From Alphaproteobacteria bacterium (GTDB lineage Bacteria > Pseudomonadota > Alphaproteobacteria > Rickettsiales > UBA1997), in assembly GCA_030835745.1 (NCBI GenBank), contig JAUROA010000037.1:1-44794 (forward strand): 44,794 bases of DNA, in the 5' to 3' direction. The notes under the pieces are model-generated. The model saw only the letters and a list, made by a program, of their open reading frames with translations. It had not been told where the DNA came from and made no database searches. This document shows positions 15,345-24,384 of the stretch, piece by piece. The position numbers and the translations under genes were made by a program. Position 1 is the first letter of the stretch; each line of letters opens with the position of its first letter.

Positions 15345-17450
15345 ATGGAAATTTTAGCATTTAATTCACAAGAAGTGACAGAACATATTACAAAAGGTAG
15401 GTTATTGCTTACAGCAGATCATGGTGAATACGGATTAACCGAATCCCCTAGTGATATTAACCTTCTATTATTTGATATTGGCAAAAGTAAAAATAAATTC
15501 GCAGTTTATTCTAAACTGGAAGAAGATGCTGCGGATGAAATTAAAAAAAGAAAAGTTAGACTTCTTTTTACTGATGAAGTATTTGATAAAAATTTTGTAA
15601 ATGCAGATTCTATAAAATCAGAATTAAAAAAGGAATTTAAAGTATATTCTGGTAAACATCAAGGAGTTACTCTTGATGTAGAGTCTCAAATACATAGTCA
15701 AATTATTCAGTTTGCTAGTAAGGTAATAAATAACCAAAATAATCCAATAACAAAAGACAAGTCAAAAGAACTTGCTGATAAATTGACTCAAGGTAATCAA
15801 GGTTCAAGTGTTCTATCTGAGATCGTTTATGAAGAGAGTAAAGGATATGGAACTAAGGATCACTTATTTCATATTTTGACAAAGGCAAGTGACGAAATCG
15901 GAAGGATAAATTATTTATCTAGTACTAAAAAAAATAATTTTGGTGACTATGAAACAGTAGAAAGCTTAGAAATTTTAAGTAGTTCTGTTGATAAAATTAC
16001 AAATTCTATAAAAGAAATAGAAAGGGCTGGTAAAATGAATAAATTATTTAAAATGATTCATGGTCTTAGTAATGGTAGTTCAAGAACAGATAAAACTGAT
16101 AAAACTGATGTTGGAATAGGTAGAAGTTTAGAATCAAGAATGAAGGTTTATAAATACCTTAAACAAAATTTAAAAAAAGTTAATAAAGATTTAGGATTGG
16201 ATGAAGTTAGCGCATTAAATGATAAAGAGCTTGCAGCACTATATATTGCGTCCTCCAGAGTTGTTCAGGTATTTAATTCAACAGTTGGGATGCATGATGC
16301 AACTCTTGATCAAATGAACTTAAAACAACTTGGAAGAACTGTTAGTATTACACCTCCGACAGCTGGTACTCCTGCCAGTGCGATGATTGATGATGATGGA
16401 TTGGAAGATGCTGAAGTATCAATAGATCAAGAAGGAGAGGAAGAAAATGGAATAAGGGAACTTTTGAAAGGAAAAACTATTGTACAACCTTTAACAATAG
16501 ATGCATTTGGAGAAGATGATGCGAGGTCATCTGCTGGTGACGGTATAGGCAATACATACGCTCCTACTCGAATTGCCAGAGGTGTATTAGTTGATGATGA
16601 AGGCCTTGAAAGTGTTGCTTCATTACATGATACAAGAGATGCATTAGATTCTGCTGATCAAGATCCAGGAATAGCATCAGGCAAAAGAGAAGCATTTAAA
16701 GATAGAGGAGGGATACAACATGGTGAAGAAGGAGCTGATGACCCTAGATTTTCAGAAGCAGGTGCTTATGATGGCGATAAAGGGGATGGAAAAGGTGCTC
16801 TCGAATCACCTCGTGATCTTTGTAATGAAAGTAATGGTAATCATACAATACCAAATCAAAAAGAAGAGGTGTCAAGTCCAAGATCTTTAAGTGGTAATGA
16901 AAGTGTTCCTTCAATAGATGGTGAACAAGGTAGAATGGGTACTATAAGTCCTTTTGATGACACTGTAGTGGATGAAGCAGGTGCTTCAGCAAGTAACGAA
17001 GCCATAGTTAATACTGATGCAAAAGGAGAAGTAGAGGAACTCTCTGCATTTATGCCTAAAGTAGATAGAGCAGCAGGTCCAACAATAACTCAAAAACATA
17101 GAGCTGCTACTGAAATTGCTCAAGATTTAAGTGTAAAACTTGGAGCCTCTTCTCCATTAAAAACTACTCAAGGGCCTCATCCAGACATTAGTTTTTCAAA
17201 AAGAATTGATGACGGGGTTGAACCTAAAGAAAATCGTCGGGATGGAGTTCTTAATAAAGCTCGTAAAGTAGCTCATGGAGTTCGTGACGCAGTAGGTGCC
17301 CTAGTAGTTGGCAAATCAGGTGTTAATCGAGATAAAGCTAGAAGTGAAGTTCCAGATCCAGGAGTTTCACCAACAAGTACTGAGGCTTTACCAGCATCAG
17401 TAAGAGAAGGAGGAAAAGGGGATTCTTCAACCGGAGCTCAACATATCTAA
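15345..17450 (+). CDS. Large hypothetical protein with disordered acidic C-terminal half
   Basis: 701 residues with no signal peptide or membrane segment; I do not recognise a family. Residues 1-330 are mixed helical, Lys/Asp/Ser-rich, and probably folded. From about 345 to the end the sequence is low in complexity and rich in Asp, Glu, Gly, Ala and Ser (for example DDDGLEDAEVSIDQEGEEE), with few hydrophobics, so it is probably disordered. Codons here use more G and C than in neighbouring genes. It has its own strong promoter just after the REP array and ends 4 nt inside the convergent IalB-like gene. A secreted effector is one possibility given the VirB6-like gene in this genome, but this is inference. 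Confidence 0.65.
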   Translation: MEILAFNSQEVTEHITKGRLLLTADHGEYGLTESPSDINLLLFDIGKSKNKFAVYSKLEEDAADEIKKRKVRLLFTDEVFDKNFVNADSIKSELKKEFKVYSGKHQGVTLDVESQIHSQIIQFASKVINNQNNPITKDKSKELADKLTQGNQGSSVLSEIVYEESKGYGTKDHLFHILTKASDEIGRINYLSSTKKNNFGDYETVESLEILSSSVDKITNSIKEIERAGKMNKLFKMIHGLSNGSSRTDKTDKTDVGIGRSLESRMKVYKYLKQNLKKVNKDLGLDEVSALNDKELAALYIASSRVVQVFNSTVGMHDATLDQMNLKQLGRTVSITPPTAGTPASAMIDDDGLEDAEVSIDQEGEEENGIRELLKGKTIVQPLTIDAFGEDDARSSAGDGIGNTYAPTRIARGVLVDDEGLESVASLHDTRDALDSADQDPGIASGKREAFKDRGGIQHGEEGADDPRFSEAGAYDGDKGDGKGALESPRDLCNESNGNHTIPNQKEEVSSPRSLSGNESVPSIDGEQGRMGTISPFDDTVVDEAGASASNEAIVNTDAKGEVEELSAFMPKVDRAAGPTITQKHRAATEIAQDLSVKLGASSPLKTTQGPHPDISFSKRIDDGVEPKENRRDGVLNKARKVAHGVRDAVGALVVGKSGVNRDKARSEVPDPGVSPTSTEALPASVREGGKGDSSTGAQHI

Positions 17451-17941
17451 TCCCCACAAATCTCACCCATCCGTAAATATGCTTTGGTGATTCCTTTCAT
17501 GGAGTATTTATCAACGGCGTAGGTGCCTATGTCGGAGTTGCTTCTAACATTTAAAAAGGCGCTTTTTAGCATGTTGGTGATTAGTCTTTTATCTTCAAAT
17601 TTGGTTTTGGGCCAGGCGATATTTTCTTTGGCATAGATTTTAAATTGAGCGTCATTTGATGTAAGGTAAACATCGCTATTATTGCGATAATTATAGCCTG
17701 AAAAAACACTAACTTCTTCGCGGCCATCTTCTTCAAATTTAGTGATCATTACATATGGGTCTTTTCTTGAATTATGATTTGTTAAAGATTGATTAGGATA
17801 AGAAACCATATAGCAAATTTTAGGGTCAAGTTCGCTAGTTTGAATTTCATATACTGTCCATTCATAAAAATTACTATCAATTAACTGGGCAAATGATTGG
17901 GTGATATTTAGAAAAAAAATTAAAATTATAAGTCTGATCAT
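17447..17941 (-). CDS. IalB-like secreted protein
   Basis: 164 residues with a cleavable signal peptide (about 1-18, ending SFA). The mature part follows the pattern of the alphaproteobacterial invasion-associated locus B family: an early W, KICYMVSYPNQS, RKDPYVMITKF, EVSVFSGYNY, FKIYAKENIAWP, a late DKYSMKGITKAY and a final Cys (MGEICGD). Two conserved cysteines could pair. The family is named for Bartonella IalB but is widespread in non-invasive bacteria, so no virulence role should be assumed. It is the last gene of the minus-strand operon, directly after the polyprenyl synthase gene. Confidence 0.75.
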   Translation of the reverse strand: MIRLIILIFFLNITQSFAQLIDSNFYEWTVYEIQTSELDPKICYMVSYPNQSLTNHNSRKDPYVMITKFEEDGREEVSVFSGYNYRNNSDVYLTSNDAQFKIYAKENIAWPKTKFEDKRLITNMLKSAFLNVRSNSDIGTYAVDKYSMKGITKAYLRMGEICGD

Positions 17942-18949
17942 TTAGCTAAGGCGAGAAAAAGAATAATTAATTATTGTTGTTAATTCTTCTTTATGCCTGT
18001 TATTATCAAAATTTTCAAGTATTTTTAAACATTTATGGTAATATTTTTTAGCAAGTGCAAATGAATCATCAAAAATTTGATATTTAGCGAATAATTTAAG
18101 GATATATTCAAGGTTATTGTTATTTTCTTTGGAGGTTAAATTTTGAGCTAAATTTTTTAAATGTATTTGGCTAATTTTATTTTTGTCTTCTTTATTAGCT
18201 TTTTGCATTAGTAAAATTAGTGGCAAGGTAACTTTGCCTTCAAAAAAATCATCGCCAATATCTTTTCCTAAATTATCAATATTGGCTTTATAATCTAATA
18301 TATCGTCAATAATTTGAAATATAACTCCTAAATTAAGGCCAAATTCATGCAGTTTATTGTGATTTTTTGCGGTTTTAACGTTAAGAAGGGCAGAAATGCT
18401 AGCAGCGCTAGCAAATAAAATAGCTGTTTTGCCATTAATTATTTTAAGATATTGATCAATATCAATATTAATATTACTAGAATTTTCAAGCTGCATAACC
18501 TCGCCATCTGCCATAATTGATGCGGTTTTGGCTAGTAATTCTAGTGCTTTAATATTGTCACTTTTTACCATTAAGATAAAAGATATAGCAAATACATAAT
18601 CTCCTACTAAAATCGAAGCTTTATTATCCCAAATGGCATTGGCAGTTTTTTGGTTGCGCCGCGTTTGACTATTATCAACAACATCGTCGTGAAGTAATGT
18701 TGCGCTATGAATCATTTCAATGGCTGCGGCCAAATTTAATATTTGATTATTTATTTCAATATTTTGTAATTTTGCACAAATTATCAGCAATATTGGCCTA
18801 ATTCTTTTGCCGCCAGAATTAATAAGATGCTGGCAAATATCTTGAATTAATGGCGATTTATTTTTTGAGTAATCAAGGATAATATCGTCAATTTTTGCAA
18901 TTTCATCTTGATAATTTGTAATGATTTTAAGGTAATTACTATGAGCCAT
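17942..18949 (-). CDS. ispB: Polyprenyl diphosphate synthase (octaprenyl type)
   Basis: 335 residues. It elongates allylic diphosphates with isopentenyl diphosphate to make the long side chain of ubiquinone. Visible motifs are GGKRIRP (46-52), the first Asp-rich site LLHDDVVD (Asp88, Asp89, Asp92) followed by RRNQ, and the second site IFQIIDDILDYKA. Length and motifs fit IspB better than the shorter IspA. Chain length cannot be assigned with certainty. Its stop lies one base from the IalB-like start, so the two are coupled. Confidence 0.9.
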   Translation of the reverse strand: MAHSNYLKIITNYQDEIAKIDDIILDYSKNKSPLIQDICQHLINSGGKRIRPILLIICAKLQNIEINNQILNLAAAIEMIHSATLLHDDVVDNSQTRRNQKTANAIWDNKASILVGDYVFAISFILMVKSDNIKALELLAKTASIMADGEVMQLENSSNINIDIDQYLKIINGKTAILFASAASISALLNVKTAKNHNKLHEFGLNLGVIFQIIDDILDYKANIDNLGKDIGDDFFEGKVTLPLILLMQKANKEDKNKISQIHLKNLAQNLTSKENNNNLEYILKLFAKYQIFDDSFALAKKYYHKCLKILENFDNNRHKEELTTIINYSFSRLS

Positions 18950-18963
18950 CTTGAAATTTGCTG

Positions 18964-19275
18964 TTAGACTTTATTTTGGTGATATAGGGTTAAAATACGA
19001 TTTTTAGTGTCTTCTAATTTAAAGGATATTTTATTTAAAGCATTTCTAATATCATCTTCAACAGCCTCGTGCTCGCCATTTTTAACAAATTCAATATATT
19101 TGGCTGTAATTTCATCTGCATATTTTTCAATTGTAATGACTAAATCTTCAACAATATCAAATTGCTTTTGCGACAATTTATGCGAGCTATCTTCAACCGC
19201 TCTAATTAAGCGATCTGCCATGCCGTAATAATCAACAACTTTATTGTAGATTTGCTCTTGTTTTGATGTTGCCAT
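18964..19275 (-). CDS. Small helical protein of unknown function
   Basis: 103 residues, predicted all-helical and probably cytoplasmic (no signal or membrane segment). It is rich in charged residues with heptad-like hydrophobics (FDIVEDLVITIEKYADEITAKYIEF), which suggests a helical bundle or coiled-coil dimer. It sits 3 nt after cca and 14 nt before the polyprenyl synthase gene, so it belongs to the same operon. I do not recognise the family. Confidence 0.75.
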   Translation of the reverse strand: MATSKQEQIYNKVVDYYGMADRLIRAVEDSSHKLSQKQFDIVEDLVITIEKYADEITAKYIEFVKNGEHEAVEDDIRNALNKISFKLEDTKNRILTLYHQNKV

Positions 19276-19278
19276 AAA

Positions 19279-20508
19279 TTACTTTTTTTTATGGCTAATT
19301 TGTGATAATAGCTCTTGATAATCAAGTTTAAAATCAGACATAAGCCATGTTAATTTGCATTGTTTAAGGATTTGTCCAACTTCATTATTTTTGAAGCCAA
19401 GATTTGTGATGTCATTACCATTTATAGGTAAAATAGCTATCATAGATTTATTTAAAAAATCAAGCATTTCTTTTAAATGATCTATTGCCACTTCTTTATT
19501 ATCTATAATTTGTCTAAAAATATAAAAATCTAGTAAAAATTTTATCTCAGAATTATTACTTGCCAAAATAGCGATATCTTTCTTAGTTAAAAGGGGTATA
19601 TTAAGATTTTTAGAGAAGAAGCTAAGATATTTTGTTTCTGATTTGGTTAAATTTAAATTAAATTGAAGTTGCTTAAGATTGAAATTATTATTAATAAAAA
19701 GGCAGGCTAAAATTAATTCTTTATTAATTTGGTAGTTAATTTTATTTGTTAAATTGTGTAATCTTTCAATATTATCAATATTAATTGGGCAATTAAATAA
19801 AATATTAATAAAATTATGTTTTTTTAAAATAGTTAAAATTGCAATTATGTTATTGATTTTATTTGCCGTGATAATTTTGATAAATTCTTCTCTAATGCGC
19901 GATTTTGATAAATAATTTAAGTGACTTTGAAACTTAATGCAAGATTTTAGATTTTGTTGATTGATATTTTTGCCATAAATTGTGCTAAAGCGAAAAAAGC
20001 GCAAAATTCTGAGATAATCTTCGCTGATTCTTTGATCAGAATTGCCAATAAATTGAATATTTTGTGTTTTAAGATCTGTTAGTGATGAAAAATAATCATA
20101 TAAAATGCCATTTTGATCAAGATAAAGTGCGTTAATAGTAAAGTCTCTGCGAGAAGCATCTTGCATATAGTCATTGCTGAAATTAACTTTGCAATGACGT
20201 CCATCATAGCTAAAATCTTGTCTTAGGGTGGTAATTTCAAAGTTTTTATTATTAATTACAGCAATTATTGTACCAAATTTTTGTGCTAAATCTATAAATT
20301 TTATGTTATTTTGCCTAAGAATATTGATGATTTCTGTTGGTTTGTAAATAGTGGCAAAATCATAATCTTTGACTGTTTTTTTAAGTAGCATATTGCGCAC
20401 AGCTCCTCCAACGAGTCTAATTTGAGAGTTAAAAATTTTAAAAATAATATTTACTTCCTCAGGAAATGATATTGCTAATTTGGTATGATATTTGGTAATT
20501 TTGCTCAC
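19279..20508 (-). CDS. cca: CCA tRNA nucleotidyltransferase / poly(A) polymerase family
   Basis: 409 residues of the class II nucleotidyltransferase family that adds or repairs the CCA end of tRNAs. The head domain has RLVGGAVRNMLL (31-42), the metal-binding DYD (Asp48, Asp50), RRDFTINALY and the EDYLRILRFFRFS segment. The C-terminal half is helical and poorly conserved. Poly(A) polymerase activity cannot be excluded on sequence alone. It overlaps lpxI by one base. Confidence 0.93.
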   Translation of the reverse strand: MSKITKYHTKLAISFPEEVNIIFKIFNSQIRLVGGAVRNMLLKKTVKDYDFATIYKPTEIINILRQNNIKFIDLAQKFGTIIAVINNKNFEITTLRQDFSYDGRHCKVNFSNDYMQDASRRDFTINALYLDQNGILYDYFSSLTDLKTQNIQFIGNSDQRISEDYLRILRFFRFSTIYGKNINQQNLKSCIKFQSHLNYLSKSRIREEFIKIITANKINNIIAILTILKKHNFINILFNCPINIDNIERLHNLTNKINYQINKELILACLFINNNFNLKQLQFNLNLTKSETKYLSFFSKNLNIPLLTKKDIAILASNNSEIKFLLDFYIFRQIIDNKEVAIDHLKEMLDFLNKSMIAILPINGNDITNLGFKNNEVGQILKQCKLTWLMSDFKLDYQELLSQISHKKK

Positions 20509-21326
20509 TATATTGCTGTGATAAATATATTTAATTCGTTAGCTTTTTTGATAATTTTGTCTTTTTCAAGTAGTAATGTTGAATTAGTTTCAATGGCAAT
20601 GCCTTTTATATTTGATTTACGGCAATTAATTATGGTGTCAACCCCGATTGTTGGTAGGTCGGCTTTACTGGTTTGATTAATTTTTTTAAGCTTTACCAAG
20701 GTTATGTCGCTAAATTGTTCGTGATTAATATTTTTATTATTAGTGATCATATTGTCAGTGCCAAGAACGCCTTCAACGGCAATAATTTGCTTTTGCGATA
20801 TTAGCACAGATTGGCCAATATCAAATTTTGAGAATTTTTTAATAGCCTTTTTGGCAATTGTGATATTTTCCAAATCTGATTGAGCTGGTTGAGTTTTTGT
20901 GATCACGCCTTTTTGTTTAATTTGGCAGTCAATTATTTTGTCTATTGTTATTATATTGATATTGTATTTTTCAAGAAATTTAATAACACTGCGCAAAACT
21001 GCATCATCTCCTAGAATTTTATTGGCCAATATTTTGCCAAGGATAATTTTGCCTAATTTGTCGGTTTTAAGTTTTGAAAAATTAGGTTTATTTACCGCAC
21101 CAGCAAAGATAATATTTTTTATATTATTGTCTTTTAATATTTTGATTACAGGCTCTACAAGACCATAAGAAATGGTGTAATGTTGGTATTTTTGGTAGTT
21201 AATTTGGTATTCTTCGCTATCAAGAGTTAGGATGATAAATTTTTTATTTTGTGCTTGTAATTGATTTATGATTAGCTGGGGTAAAATTCCTCTACCAGCA
21301 ATTATTGCAATATTATTAATAGACAT
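20508..21326 (-). CDS. lpxI: UDP-2,3-diacylglucosamine pyrophosphatase LpxI
   Basis: 272 residues, formerly DUF1009. LpxI hydrolyses UDP-2,3-diacylglucosamine to lipid X in lipid A synthesis and replaces LpxH in alphaproteobacteria. Diagnostic stretches include IAIIAGRGILPQLI at the start, FAGAVNKPNFSKLK, LGDDAVLRSVIKFLE, EGVLGTDNMI and LPTIGVDTIINC near the end. The presence of lpxI indicates that the cell makes lipid A. It is coupled to cca and the SDR gene by one-base overlaps. Confidence 0.95.
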   Translation of the reverse strand: MSINNIAIIAGRGILPQLIINQLQAQNKKFIILTLDSEEYQINYQKYQHYTISYGLVEPVIKILKDNNIKNIIFAGAVNKPNFSKLKTDKLGKIILGKILANKILGDDAVLRSVIKFLEKYNINIITIDKIIDCQIKQKGVITKTQPAQSDLENITIAKKAIKKFSKFDIGQSVLISQKQIIAVEGVLGTDNMITNNKNINHEQFSDITLVKLKKINQTSKADLPTIGVDTIINCRKSNIKGIAIETNSTLLLEKDKIIKKANELNIFITAI

Positions 21327-22066
21327 TATCCCTGCTGATTAAGATTAGCTCCACCATCAATATATAAAATTTGGCCATTAACAAATTTGTTGATAAGCAA
21401 ATATTCAATAGCTTGGCAAAAATTTTCTACACTGGCTTTATATTTTAAAGGGTTTTTAGTAAGATCATGATCAGAATTATCTATAGGAGGTAATATTGCT
21501 CCTGGTGCAATGGCATTTGTTCTGATGTTTGGAGCTAATTCAAGAGCCAGCATTTGCGTAAGATTGGCTAGGTTTTTTTTGCTAAGTAGATAATAGAAAT
21601 ATTTTGTTTGATGACGGGTTATGTTTTTGTCGATAATATTGATGATTTGTGCGTTTTTGATGTTATTTTTATTGATATTTTGAGCAAAATAATGGCTTAA
21701 TATTAAGGGAGATATTAGGTGAATATTTTGGTTATTTTGCAATTTTTGCATAAAATCTTGGCAAATAAAGCTAGTTTTGCTAAAAAAAGAAGCATTATTG
21801 ACTAATATTTCGATATTTGGGTGGTTTTTAAGGGCAATTTTTATGAAAGACTCGCAAGATTCAAGATTTGTTAGGTCGCATTGATAAAAATAGCAATTTT
21901 TATTATATTGTTGCTTTATTTTGTGGGCTAGATTTTGAGATTCTGTAAGAGATTTATTGTAAGTAATGACAATGTCGTAATCATGGCGAGCATAAGTTAG
22001 CGCAGTTTCAAAGCCGATTCTTTTAGCCGCTCCGGTAATGAGAGCGATTTTATTATTAGAGTTCAT
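21326..22066 (-). CDS. Short-chain dehydrogenase, pteridine reductase/FolM-like
   Basis: 246 residues with a Rossmann fold. The cofactor motif is ITGAAKRIG (10-18), where the Arg suggests NADPH. The catalytic pair is Tyr159-x-x-x-Lys163 and the NNAS motif is at about 90-93. The TGAAKRIG start and the C-terminal NGQILYIDGGANL resemble pteridine/dihydromonapterin reductases, so a role in reduced pterin or folate supply is possible. Another SDR substrate cannot be ruled out. It overlaps the flanking genes by 1 and 11 nt. Confidence 0.82.
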   Translation of the reverse strand: MNSNNKIALITGAAKRIGFETALTYARHDYDIVITYNKSLTESQNLAHKIKQQYNKNCYFYQCDLTNLESCESFIKIALKNHPNIEILVNNASFFSKTSFICQDFMQKLQNNQNIHLISPLILSHYFAQNINKNNIKNAQIINIIDKNITRHQTKYFYYLLSKKNLANLTQMLALELAPNIRTNAIAPGAILPPIDNSDHDLTKNPLKYKASVENFCQAIEYLLINKFVNGQILYIDGGANLNQQG

Positions 22067-22772
22067 TTTTAGTAAAAAAACTTGTATTTTTAGCTTTTAA
22101 TTGCCCTGGAGCAATGCCAGGAAAATTTTGTAAAGTAAAGCTATTATCAGCCATTAAATTATATATTTTATCATAAGATTTACGTTGCGAATCGTCAAGT
22201 ATTACTGTGCCATTTTCTTTAATTTTGTTAATTGAGTTTATTGAGCAATCATATCTCTTTAAAGAGTCAATTATTATATAGTCAAATATTTGGTCAAAAT
22301 CGCTGATAAAATTTTGGTATAAATTGTTATTTTGAGCATTGCTAATCAGAAATATTGCCCCTTTAGGATAAATAAAAATTTGCTCAAATTTGGCTAGATT
22401 TTGATTGGGGATAAATTTAGCTAAAATTGATTCATTATTGCAATTTGTTATTTTGTAATATTTGCTGATTTTTTTATTAATAATATCGAACCAATATTTA
22501 TTAGATTCAATGGTAATTAAATATTTAATTTTATCTTGATAAAATAATGTCGATGTGCCGGCACCATATTCAAATATAATGTGATTTTTTGCTAAATTTT
22601 TTTTTAAATAATTAATGGCAGGGTAGGTGATCCAGGGGAGAAAATTTTTATTTTTATCTTGCGACATTGAGGTTTTGAAAGAATTTAGCCAGCTAATTTT
22701 ATTTTGTTTAATTTGGTAAAAATAGCTAGATTCTTGATCAAATATTAAGGGGTTCGATTTCGGCCTTGGCAT
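22056..22772 (-). CDS. Putative SAM-dependent methyltransferase-like protein
   Basis: 238 residues. The central part resembles a class I methyltransferase: FEYGAGTST matches the SAM-binding glycine motif, YLITIES supplies the acidic residue at the end of strand 2, and YIIIDSLKRYD and GTVILDDSQR match later strands. Related proteins appear in surface polysaccharide or FkbM-like groups, but no substrate is indicated. The start overlaps the upstream amidotransferase gene by 35 nt; a later start is possible but would remove only poorly conserved residues. Confidence 0.65.
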   Translation of the reverse strand: MPRPKSNPLIFDQESSYFYQIKQNKISWLNSFKTSMSQDKNKNFLPWITYPAINYLKKNLAKNHIIFEYGAGTSTLFYQDKIKYLITIESNKYWFDIINKKISKYYKITNCNNESILAKFIPNQNLAKFEQIFIYPKGAIFLISNAQNNNLYQNFISDFDQIFDYIIIDSLKRYDCSINSINKIKENGTVILDDSQRKSYDKIYNLMADNSFTLQNFPGIAPGQLKAKNTSFFTKNEL

Positions 22773-23568
22773 TGTTAAATGTTACAAATGAAGTGGGCGG
22801 AACTTCGTTCCAATTTTGAAGTGAATTATTAATGGGCTCAGACACAATAACAATGCTATTATCAGGCATTTTATTAAATTTATTATCAATATCCGTTAAG
22901 CAATTAACATCTGTAGAATAAAATTGAGTATTTTGTTTTTTTAAGGTTGAGTAGCGAATAGTAAAAATAGAATTGCCGTTGCTTATTGAGCATGATAGCT
23001 GAATTTTTGGAGTTATATTATGTTTTTGGTGTAAATCTAGGATAAATTTGATTGTTTTTTCAATAGCGCTTTTGGGCGATTTTTCAAGACCAAAATATAT
23101 GGCAATCATGAAGAAGGCTTCGCTGTCGGTAGTTCCTTTAATTTCATTGAATAATTTATTATCAAGAATATATAGCATATCTTTGCGAATTAAGGCAAAA
23201 TCTTTAATATAGCCATTATGCTGAAATAAAATATTATTATATTTAAAAGGGTGAGAATTATTTCTTTGAACAGAGCCAGTGCTTGCAGCTCTGATGTGAG
23301 ACATAAAAATATGAGCTTTGGTTTGTGAGCAAATTTCAGAAATATTTTCATTGGCCCATGCCGGCTCAGATGATTTAAAAAGCCCTGGCTGATTTTTATG
23401 GTAATACCAACCTATACCAAAACCATCGCCATTAGTTGATAAAATTTTGCCATCATGGCTATAAGATAATTTTGCGTGAAGACTTTGTTCAACCAGAGAT
23501 GAGCTTGGCTTAATAATGATGTTTTCAAGATAGATTTCATCGCCAATATAGGCTATCCAACGACACAT
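22738..23568 (-). CDS. Class II glutamine amidotransferase, YafJ-like
   Basis: 276 residues of the class II amidotransferase fold. Cys2 follows the initiator Met (MCRWIAYIG) and would be the nucleophile after Met removal. GDGFGIGWY, HIRAASTGSVQRNNSHPF and LFQHNGYI are the family's conserved active-site segments. There is no synthetase domain, so it resembles YafJ-type proteins of uncertain substrate. It is the first gene of the eight-gene minus-strand operon and diverges from the Hsp20-like gene. Confidence 0.88.
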   Translation of the reverse strand: MCRWIAYIGDEIYLENIIIKPSSSLVEQSLHAKLSYSHDGKILSTNGDGFGIGWYYHKNQPGLFKSSEPAWANENISEICSQTKAHIFMSHIRAASTGSVQRNNSHPFKYNNILFQHNGYIKDFALIRKDMLYILDNKLFNEIKGTTDSEAFFMIAIYFGLEKSPKSAIEKTIKFILDLHQKHNITPKIQLSCSISNGNSIFTIRYSTLKKQNTQFYSTDVNCLTDIDNKFNKMPDNSIVIVSEPINNSLQNWNEVPPTSFVTFNNAKAEIEPLNI

Positions 23569-23715
23569 AAATTAAAAATTAATTGACAATATTTTAATAA
23601 TAATTAACTAGTAAGTATCTTTTAACAAGATTTATATGAAAGATATTTCAGCTAATAATAGCTAATATATTGTTTATGAAGAAATTCTTATTATTAATTA
23701 CTATTTATAGGCACT

Positions 23716-24381
23716 ATGAAAAAAATTATATTAAAATTCAAGAAAATCAAATCAATTAAAAAATTTAAAAAAATTATAAATTCAAAAATATTTATCGCAG
23801 TAATTTTTAGTCTTTTTGGCGCTTTTGGCGCAACCTTAATTTATGCTAATCAAAGTAATGTTATGGCAAGAAGCGAAAATAGCGATGATTATTTTTTTGC
23901 AAATGAAGATTTAAGTCGCTTTAACTCAATTCATAATATTGCAGATGATTCTTTTTTTAATGAAGATGATTTTTATCGAGAATTTAAAATGATGCAAGAT
24001 AATTTTGACAAAATTTTTCGTGCAAAGCGGCAATATTTTAAAAAGTTAGAGCAAGAAAATTCTAAAAAATTCAATCAAAATAATAAATATTCTTTAAAAA
24101 TTAGCCAGAAAAAAAATGACAATAAATTGATTTACATACTAAAATATAAGGGCTATGAATTTAAAGATATTGATATTAAGGTTGAAAATAACTTTTTAGT
24201 AATTCAGGCTCAAAAACAAAATAAAGGTCATAAAAAAGATAAGAAAAATACATTTAAAGAAGAATTTATTGCTAATAATAATGTATATTATTCTTTTTTA
24301 TTGCCAAATAATATCAAATCAAAGATCCCTGAAATTAAACAGGAGCAAAATTTATTAAAAATAATTTTTATATATAATTAA
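23716..24381 (+). CDS. Membrane-anchored Hsp20/alpha-crystallin-like protein
   Basis: 221 residues. A very basic N-terminus (1-25) precedes one hydrophobic segment (about 26-46, KIFIAVIFSLFGAFGATLIY), either an uncleaved anchor or a long signal sequence. A charged, mostly helical linker follows. The C-terminal 90 residues fit an alpha-crystallin-like beta-sandwich: YILKYKGYEFKDIDIKVENNFLVIQAQ, then an F..SF.LPNNI segment and LLKIIF. It may be a periplasmic small chaperone held at the inner membrane. Similarity is by pattern only. It is 3 nt upstream of fabD. Confidence 0.6.
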   Translation: MKKIILKFKKIKSIKKFKKIINSKIFIAVIFSLFGAFGATLIYANQSNVMARSENSDDYFFANEDLSRFNSIHNIADDSFFNEDDFYREFKMMQDNFDKIFRAKRQYFKKLEQENSKKFNQNNKYSLKISQKKNDNKLIYILKYKGYEFKDIDIKVENNFLVIQAQKQNKGHKKDKKNTFKEEFIANNNVYYSFLLPNNIKSKIPEIKQEQNLLKIIFIYN

Positions 24382-24384
24382 ATT

